From NCBI GenBank assembly GCA_002483765.1, contig DLIO01000091.1, positions 1 through 10,297 of the forward strand: a stretch of 10,297 nt of DNA, in the 5' to 3' direction. Shown one piece after another: positions 5,997 to 10,297 of this stretch. Source of the DNA: Lentisphaeria bacterium UBA7640. Lineage in GTDB: Bacteria; Verrucomicrobiota; Lentisphaeria; Victivallales; Victivallaceae. The notes under the pieces were generated by a model that was not told the DNA's origin, made no database searches, and saw only the letters and a list, made by a program, of their open reading frames with translations. Each line of letters starts with the position of its first letter. Within the stretch, counting starts at the first letter, position 1. Position numbers and translations under genes: made by a program.

Positions 5997-7934
5997 ATGT
6001 TTCAACCAACTTTTGGTAATGCCGTACAGGAATACTTCGTTAAACGTTTCCGCAACGTCGCAGAGGAACGTCGCATTCGTTTAGAAGCGCTAAAAACCCG
6101 CGAAGACGCAGAGCACTACGTTAAAGACGTTCGCAACAAAACCTCAGCAATTTTTGCGCTTCCAACCGAAAAAACACCGCTTAATGCGGTCTGTACAGGA
6201 ACAGAACAACGCGACGGTTTTCGTATCGAAAAAATTATTTACCAAAGCCGACCTGGTCTCCCTGTAACCTCAAATCTTTATCTTCCAGATGCCAATAATG
6301 AGAAAATCCCGGCAGTAGTTTTCCTTTGTGGTCATTCGGCTGAAGGGAAATCTGCTGACGTTTATCAAACTGCAGCCATCACTTTAGCAACGCAAGGTTA
6401 TGCTGTATTAGTCATTGATCCGTTCAGCCAAGGCGAACGTTACCAGTTTCTCAATGTGCCAAACGCCAACTCTATCAACGGTAGCTGCACCCGCGAACAC
6501 TGTATGATTGGCAAGCAACAGCTCTTGGTCGATGAATTTTTCGGCTCTTGGCGCGCATGGGATGCCATCCGCGGTTTGGATTATCTGCTGGAACGTCCAG
6601 AAATTGACCCAGCACGCGTCAGCGTTACTGGCAACTCTGGCGGCGGCACCATGACGAGTTTTGTCAATGCCCTCGAACCGCGCTTCACGGCAGCAGCTCC
6701 AAGTTGTTATATCACTAGTTGGCAACGCAATATTGAAAACGAACTCGCGGCTGATGCCGAACAAATCCCGCCCGGAATCTCTGGGCTAGGTTGCGAAATG
6801 GGCGATCTGATCCTAGCACGCGCGCCGCGTCCAACTCTGATTTTGGGTCAGAAAAATGATTTCTTTGACGCTCGTGGCACCCGCGAAACTTACGAAGAAG
6901 TAAAACGCGTTTACTCTCTGCTTGGAGCCGAGGAAAATGTTCAGCTCTTTATCGGCCCGACCAACCACGGCTATTCACGTCATAACCGCGAAGCGATGTA
7001 TAAATTTTTCGCTCAGCACAACGGCATTAGCGGTGAACTCCGCGAACCCGCTGAAACGGCAACCCTGCCACCAAAAAGTTTACAATGCGTACCTGCCGGT
7101 CAGGTTGAATATTTATCGGGACGGCGTCATGCCAGAGATTTCACAATGGAAATAGCGGATCAATTTGCTGTTAAACGCAAAAAACATAGCGCAATCGAAC
7201 TTAAAAATCTTGTTACTGAGAGACTCGGCATTAAAAATATCGTAACTCCGTATTATCGCACTCTACGCGTTCAAATAGTCAATCAAGAAACTCCAAAACA
7301 ATATTTCTTATCGCGTTTCGCGCTGGAAGTGGAACCAGCGATTCCTGCAGTTTTAAAACTGATTTCTGAATCCGCATATTATCATCTACCGTCAAATCAT
7401 AGTGCGCTCCTTCATATCCCACATCTAGCTTCGGCGGAAGAGCTTCCTGAAATGTATACAAAGCACGAGAATGTTTTCGGCCTTGATATACGCGGTATTG
7501 GCGAAACCCGTCCTTTAGGCGGCGACCAACACACCCGTGAATTTTTCGCTCCATACTCCTATGATTATCATTTTGCCTCGTGTCATATTTTGCTTGGCGA
7601 ATCATATCTAGCCGCCAAAGTCAAGGATATTCTCGGAACACTGAAATTATTGCAGGAATACGGTTACAAAGAGATCCATATCTCGGGTCGTGGGCAAGGA
7701 GCAATCCCAGCCGCTCTGGCCGCGCTGATCCATGGCGACATTGCGTCAGTCACTCTTTATAACGCACCGCAATCATGGGATGCCATGTTACGCGAACCAA
7801 TTTCATTATGGCCACAATCATGCATGTTGAAAGGGATTTTAAAAGAGACCGATCTGCCTGAAATCTACGGGGCACTCAACAATCTAGAGATGATACGTCC
7901 ATGGGACAATCTCTTCAATGAAGTTAACAAATAA
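5997..7934 (+). CDS. Two-domain alpha/beta hydrolase, acetyl-xylan-esterase-like
   Basis: A 645-residue protein with two hydrolase-like halves. The first half (about 75-345) is complete: CGHSAEGK (111-118, oxyanion region), VLVIDPFSQGER (137-148), nucleophile elbow TGNSGGGTM (211-219, Ser214), an acid at D288 or D291 in GQKNDFFDARGT, and His324 in NHGYS. The GNSGGG elbow is common in esterases annotated as acetyl xylan esterase or prolyl-oligopeptidase-like. The second half (about 440-640) keeps the fold pattern (FGLDIRGIGETRP, 494-506; HISGRGQGAIPAALAAL, 561-577). Its elbow reads GRGQG, so the serine is missing and it is probably inactive. No signal peptide is visible, so it is likely cytosolic and would act on imported oligosaccharides or small esters. 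The frame is open upstream into the lipoprotein gene. I chose the ATG at 5997 because AAGGA (5983-5987) precedes it by 9 bases. The substrate is unproven. Confidence 0.85.
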   Translation: MFQPTFGNAVQEYFVKRFRNVAEERRIRLEALKTREDAEHYVKDVRNKTSAIFALPTEKTPLNAVCTGTEQRDGFRIEKIIYQSRPGLPVTSNLYLPDANNEKIPAVVFLCGHSAEGKSADVYQTAAITLATQGYAVLVIDPFSQGERYQFLNVPNANSINGSCTREHCMIGKQQLLVDEFFGSWRAWDAIRGLDYLLERPEIDPARVSVTGNSGGGTMTSFVNALEPRFTAAAPSCYITSWQRNIENELAADAEQIPPGISGLGCEMGDLILARAPRPTLILGQKNDFFDARGTRETYEEVKRVYSLLGAEENVQLFIGPTNHGYSRHNREAMYKFFAQHNGISGELREPAETATLPPKSLQCVPAGQVEYLSGRRHARDFTMEIADQFAVKRKKHSAIELKNLVTERLGIKNIVTPYYRTLRVQIVNQETPKQYFLSRFALEVEPAIPAVLKLISESAYYHLPSNHSALLHIPHLASAEELPEMYTKHENVFGLDIRGIGETRPLGGDQHTREFFAPYSYDYHFASCHILLGESYLAAKVKDILGTLKLLQEYGYKEIHISGRGQGAIPAALAALIHGDIASVTLYNAPQSWDAMLREPISLWPQSCMLKGILKETDLPEIYGALNNLEMIRPWDNLFNEVNK

Positions 7935-7999
7935 AAATCCGGTATAAGACGAATAAAAATCTATACGCCTAAAACACCATTGTGCCGATGTAATTAGAA

Positions 8000-8040
8000 T
8001 CTTTAATTCACGCGCGCATAATGCGCGCGCGAATTAAAGA
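8000..8040. repeat. CG-alternating palindromic element, copy 2
   Basis: An inverted repeat with 18-bp arms and one internal mismatch (8010/8030). The left arm is 8000-8017, the loop is ATAAT (8018-8022) and the right arm is 8023-8040. Outer arms TCTTTAATTC and GAATTAAAGA are perfect complements. On the minus-strand RNA the mismatch becomes a G-U pair, so the stem is continuous. The central 30 bases match copy 1 at 2001-2030 except for one base. It sits between convergent genes: the esterase ends at 7934 and the membrane-protein gene ends at 8134. It may protect or end transcripts from both sides, but neither strand has a T-tract. The rest of 7935-8133 shows only weak small inverted repeats. 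Confidence 0.9.
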
Positions 8041-8133
8041 CAATACTTACGAAATGAAGCGTTGGAAACTTTAATTGAAAAACGTAGCGATTCGCTGTAA
8101 AAGAAGACTACTCGTTGCTTTTTCTGTAAGCCT

Positions 8134-8835
8134 TTACTTAAAACCCCAAAGTAGCTCCGCCAGTCGAGCTGGGCGATAGATAACTTTAAGGTTATGATTC
8201 TCTTTTATTTCAACTGAAACAATCACTTCAAAGAATCTTTTATAATCTTTGTTATTCTGAAGCTTTTTAATTGCGGATTCTGCACTTGAAGTCAAGATAC
8301 TTCGGGGCAACCTAAGACTACCAACCTTGAATGCAATCGGCTTAACAACGATCCTGTTACTGTGAAAATCAGGAATCACTTCAGCATAAAAATTAAAATT
8401 CATGCTTCCATAGCGATATGAATAGTTAAACCTAAACTTTCCGTCTTGATATTTTATCTGGTACGCATCGGGAAAAACTCCACTCGGCGAAACTCCATGC
8501 GACAACGCATGAGCATTACGGCCAATAATCAACAAATTGCCAACTTCAGATGGAGTTAGTTCAATCTCAGCCTGTTCAGATGGGAATTTCTTGCTAACTT
8601 CGGGATAAACGTGCTGGAACACCTTCATTTGTGTGGACATTGCTTCAGCGGTCAATGGCGGCAGCGGGTAACTCATCTGCTTGCCCGTGACCAATGAAAC
8701 TAACATCAAAACCACTATTAAAAGTACTGCCGGCAATGAAACAAACAAAAATAGCCATACTCGGATCTTATTTTTTTTCTTCGACGGCGTGTTTTTCAAT
8801 GCTTGTATCGCCATATCATCCGACTCTTCTTTCAT
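8134..8835 (-). CDS. Single-pass membrane protein, YpmS/DUF2140-like
   Basis: A 233-residue protein with a basic cytosolic start (KKKNK, 19-23), one membrane segment at about 25-50 and an extracytoplasmic domain of about 180 residues. The layout resembles the YpmS/DUF2140 type: an early helix, IELTPSEVGNLLIIGRN (91-107), then alternating beta strands, and VKPIAFKVGSLRLPRSIL (164-181), which corresponds to the family's G-x-LPLP segment. The function of that family is not established and the match is by eye only, so it should be treated as a hypothetical membrane protein. GGAG lies 8 bases before the ATG at 8835; a second ATG at 8814 is less well placed. It begins 25 bases after the tsaB stop on the same strand, so it is very likely the second gene of the tsaB transcript. 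No convincing terminator follows it. Confidence 0.8.
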   Translation of the reverse strand: MKEESDDMAIQALKNTPSKKKNKIRVWLFLFVSLPAVLLIVVLMLVSLVTGKQMSYPLPPLTAEAMSTQMKVFQHVYPEVSKKFPSEQAEIELTPSEVGNLLIIGRNAHALSHGVSPSGVFPDAYQIKYQDGKFRFNYSYRYGSMNFNFYAEVIPDFHSNRIVVKPIAFKVGSLRLPRSILTSSAESAIKKLQNNKDYKRFFEVIVSVEIKENHNLKVIYRPARLAELLWGFK

Positions 8836-8860
8836 TACTCAGACTCCATAAAAAGTTAGC

Positions 8861-9529
8861 TCATTTGGGGTGGCTATGCACCGCCGGGCGAATATATACC
8901 AAATTAGTCAAGTCATTATCCCATGGAATACAATCAGCATTTAACAATGCTTCAAGGTTCAAACAAGATCGATAAATGATTTTTTCAGTTAATTCTGGAT
9001 GAATAATTTTTTCAATTGCGGTTTTTTCCGTTGCAATCGCAAAGAAGCCAGCAAATGCCTGGGACTTGAAATACGTTACGGCATCTTCACGATTCAGAAT
9101 AGCAGTTTCGCCGTTATGCTTGAACTCATGATTGCACCACTCCATCACATAAACAATAATCTCCTGGTTACGTCCATCAAATAAGGCCACAACGGTATCA
9201 CCTTCAGAAAAATGATCCCCATACGCCAAGGCAAACGCAGAAGGCACACAACGTGTTTTGATCTCTGGCTTTCCCGCAGTCAAACCAGTCACAAATGCAG
9301 CGGCCAAACGCAATCCAGTAAAACTGCCCGGACCTGAACCAATGCTCCAGCATCTTATCTGTTCCAAAGGCAAATTGTGCTCTTTCAGTGAATCTAACAC
9401 CCATTGTGCAAGCGAAGAGGCAGTACGACCGCGCATGGGTTTAACTGCGTCAATGAGTAGTTCTGCTTTGTTGCGTCTTACCACAAAAACGGCTTCGTTG
9501 CCGGATAAATCAAGGGCTGCTTCATACAT
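8861..9529 (-). CDS. tsaB: tRNA threonylcarbamoyladenosine biosynthesis protein TsaB
   Basis: A 222-residue ASKHA-fold protein. The signature GSGPGSFTGLR (64-74) identifies TsaB. LFDGRNQEIIVYV (116-128) is the second conserved segment and VYIRPA (211-216) is near the usual C-terminal end. TsaB is an inactive paralogue of TsaD. It bridges TsaD and TsaE in the complex that transfers the threonylcarbamoyl group to A37 of tRNAs reading ANN codons. TsaD, TsaE and TsaC are not in this window. The ATG at 9529 is supported by AAGGA 9 bases upstream. The gene lies 29 bases downstream of an intrinsic terminator whose loop carries TATAAT, a likely promoter for this gene. The membrane-protein gene follows at 25 bases. 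Confidence 0.95.
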   Translation of the reverse strand: MYEAALDLSGNEAVFVVRRNKAELLIDAVKPMRGRTASSLAQWVLDSLKEHNLPLEQIRCWSIGSGPGSFTGLRLAAAFVTGLTAGKPEIKTRCVPSAFALAYGDHFSEGDTVVALFDGRNQEIIVYVMEWCNHEFKHNGETAILNREDAVTYFKSQAFAGFFAIATEKTAIEKIIHPELTEKIIYRSCLNLEALLNADCIPWDNDLTNLVYIRPAVHSHPK

Positions 9530-9558
9530 TTAAAAAATTCCTTCAGATCCATATACAG

Positions 9559-9594
9559 AAAAAAGCCTGCCGATTATAAACTGGCAGGCTTTTT
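9559..9594. terminator. Bidirectional intrinsic terminator after the small basic protein gene
   Basis: Perfect 7-bp stem GCCTGCC (9565-9571) and GGCAGGC (9583-9589) with an 11-base loop, flanked by an A6 tract (9559-9564) and a T5 tract (9590-9594). On the minus strand the hairpin is followed by six U residues and lies 15 bases after the stop of the 36-codon gene, so it ends that transcript. The same structure would also work in the plus direction. Confidence 0.9.
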
Positions 9595-9602
9595 CTTTTC
9601 GA
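9573..9602 (-). promoter_or_regulatory. Candidate tsaB promoter inside the terminator loop
   Basis: On the minus strand the terminator loop contains a consensus -10 box, TATAAT (9578-9573). A TCGAAA (9602-9597) lies 18 bases upstream as a partial -35. The predicted start, near 9566, is inside the downstream arm, so a transcript from it would lack the upstream arm and could not form the terminator hairpin. It would give a leader of about 37 bases before the tsaB ATG. Confidence 0.4.
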
Positions 9603-9608
9603 TAAAAC

Positions 9609-9719
9609 TTATTTTTTTGTTGCAGCTGCAGCAGCAGCGGCTTTATCTTTTGCATTGCATCTTTCTAGATATGCTTTGCGGCGAATTCTTTTTGCAATTT
9701 TTTTCAGTTGCTGTCCCAT
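9609..9719 (-). CDS. 36-residue basic, alanine-tailed protein
   Basis: A small gene not listed among longer reading frames. It reads from ATG at 9719 to TAA at 9609. The product starts MGQQLKKIAKRIRRKAYLER (1-20), continues CNAKDK, then has seven alanines (27-33) and ends TKK. It is strongly basic: K and R fill about a third of the chain and the only acidic residues are E19 and D25. The Ala run looks like a short helical or flexible tail. AAGGAG lies about 6-7 bases before the ATG, the best ribosome-binding site in the window, and an intrinsic terminator follows 15 bases after the stop. Its size and charge suggest an RNA- or ribosome-associated role, as in other tiny basic ribosomal proteins. 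I recognise no named family with certainty; homologues would be expected in related genomes if it is real. Confidence 0.75.
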   Translation of the reverse strand: MGQQLKKIAKRIRRKAYLERCNAKDKAAAAAAATKK

Positions 9720-9761
9720 TGTAATCTCCTTACTTTTTTGGTGTCACAATCATCTGTTATA

Positions 9762-9789
9762 AATCTACAGCAAAACGCCATTTTTTCAA
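9762..9789 (-). promoter_or_regulatory. Weak candidate promoter of the small basic gene
   Basis: TTGAAA (9789-9784) and TAGATT (9767-9762) are 16 bases apart on the minus strand. TATAAC (9761-9756) is a better -10 but has no good -35 at the right distance. The strong ribosome-binding site and private terminator imply a promoter here, so the element is listed at low confidence. Confidence 0.3.
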
Positions 9790-10239
9790 ATCGTCACGAA
9801 ATATTTTTATGACTAAGAAGCTATTAATTTCATTATTCACACATAAAAGCAAAGTAACCAGAAAATGGAATAAGAAATTTAATTATTTCGAGCTGAAAAT
9901 AGTTGTACATTTGCCAATTAATTAACTATCTAGTAAAACTAACGATATTAAAAATTGGTAAAACACTTGGTGAAATCAGCATTGATAAAAGGATTTTATT
10001 AAGGATACTAAACAACAATCGGGTGCTTATTCACTATCATCAGAATCTTGCTAAAATTAGCTTACTAGTTTAACTCATGCCTGAGCTATGCGCGCCTAAA
10101 GTTATAGACAGCAATCACAGAACGTTTGTCGACTTTATAGTGCGAACTTTTTTCCTGCTTTTTCAACCGCACTCATTTGCAGTTCAATTTTTGCGATTTC
10201 ATGTTAAGCCAAACCCTAGTATTGTTACATTATTAAGGC
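9790..10239. other. AT-rich stretch without a supported gene
   Basis: About 450 bases with no reading frame that has a ribosome-binding site or recognisable product, and no tRNA, rRNA or SRP RNA pattern that I can see. It separates the small basic gene from a terminator serving a gene beyond the right edge. I noticed only small inverted repeats (for example GCTAA/TTAGC at 10050-10061, and AGTGCG with CGCACT around 10139-10171). A regulatory RNA or a decayed gene cannot be excluded. Confidence 0.5.
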
Positions 10240-10277
10240 AAAAAAAAACCCATCAACAGCTTTAGGCTATTGACGGG
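10240..10277 (-). terminator. Strong intrinsic terminator of a gene beyond the right edge
   Basis: Read on the minus strand, arms at 10277-10266 and 10260-10249 form a 12-bp stem with two G-U pairs around a 5-base loop (CTAAA), followed by nine T residues (10248-10240). On the plus strand the G-U pairs become A-C mismatches and no T-tract follows, so the minus direction is favoured. Upstream, bases 10297-10279 (minus) read GATGCCGGA and then eight T residues, which looks like the end of a second terminator hairpin cut off by the window edge. Confidence 0.8.
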
Positions 10278-10297
10278 CAAAAAAAATCCGGCATCGT

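Noticed and set aside
6408..6764. 118-codon minus-strand frame inside the esterase gene
   Set aside because: A shadow of the esterase coding frame with no start signals or family features.
9733..9746. 14-base string CTTTTTTGGTGTCA shared in inverted orientation with 5424-5437 in the regulator leader
   Set aside because: It is dominated by a T-run, its placement relative to the genes is opposite, and one such match in 10 kb is near chance expectation.
9809..9925. Plus-strand 38-codon reading frame starting MTKKLLISLF
   Set aside because: Lysine-rich product of AT-rich DNA, with no Shine-Dalgarno, promoter or terminator around it.
10077..10265. Plus-strand 62-codon reading frame
   Set aside because: It has no ribosome-binding site and low-complexity composition, and it runs through the minus-strand terminator stem. 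It is best explained as chance.

Overview
The window reads as chromosomal DNA from a moderately AT-rich bacterium. It carries single-copy housekeeping genes (DNA polymerase III delta, TsaB), a cell-wall amino-sugar salvage enzyme, an M42 peptidase and a regulator/lipoprotein/esterase cluster. Three features remind me of the PVC superphylum, perhaps Lentisphaerota/Victivallales: the two-domain GNSGGG esterase, the GntR regulator with a LacI-type sensor, and the nucleotidyltransferase-kinase fusion. This is an impression from family knowledge, not a proven assignment. I see no phage, transposase, CRISPR array, tRNA or rRNA.

Left block (16-4250, minus strand): a likely operon of M42 aminopeptidase, holA (coupled by a stop and start one base apart) and a fused MurU-like/AmgK-like protein. 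A reasonable promoter at 4284-4313 precedes it, with a perfect FNR/CRP-type palindrome just upstream. The holA-to-fusion gap contains a striking CG-alternating hairpin, and a near-identical copy lies 6 kb away at 8000-8040.

Middle block (4388-7934): a GntR/LacI-type regulator on the minus strand diverges from a plus-strand pair encoding a small lipoprotein and a 645-residue secondary-domain-bearing alpha/beta hydrolase of the acetyl-xylan-esterase type. The 168-bp divergent spacer has candidate promoters and a 10-bp palindrome, so the regulator plausibly controls the pair.

Right block (8134-9719, minus strand): an unannotated 36-codon gene for a basic, alanine-tailed protein has a strong Shine-Dalgarno and its own terminator. 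Then come tsaB and a single-pass membrane protein resembling the YpmS/DUF2140 type. A consensus -10 box sits inside the loop of the terminator between the small gene and tsaB, so the terminator may double as the tsaB promoter. The last 0.5 kb is AT-rich and apparently non-coding, ending in a strong minus-strand terminator for a gene beyond the right edge.

The best candidates for something undescribed are the dispersed CG palindrome, the tiny basic protein gene and the promoter-in-terminator arrangement.
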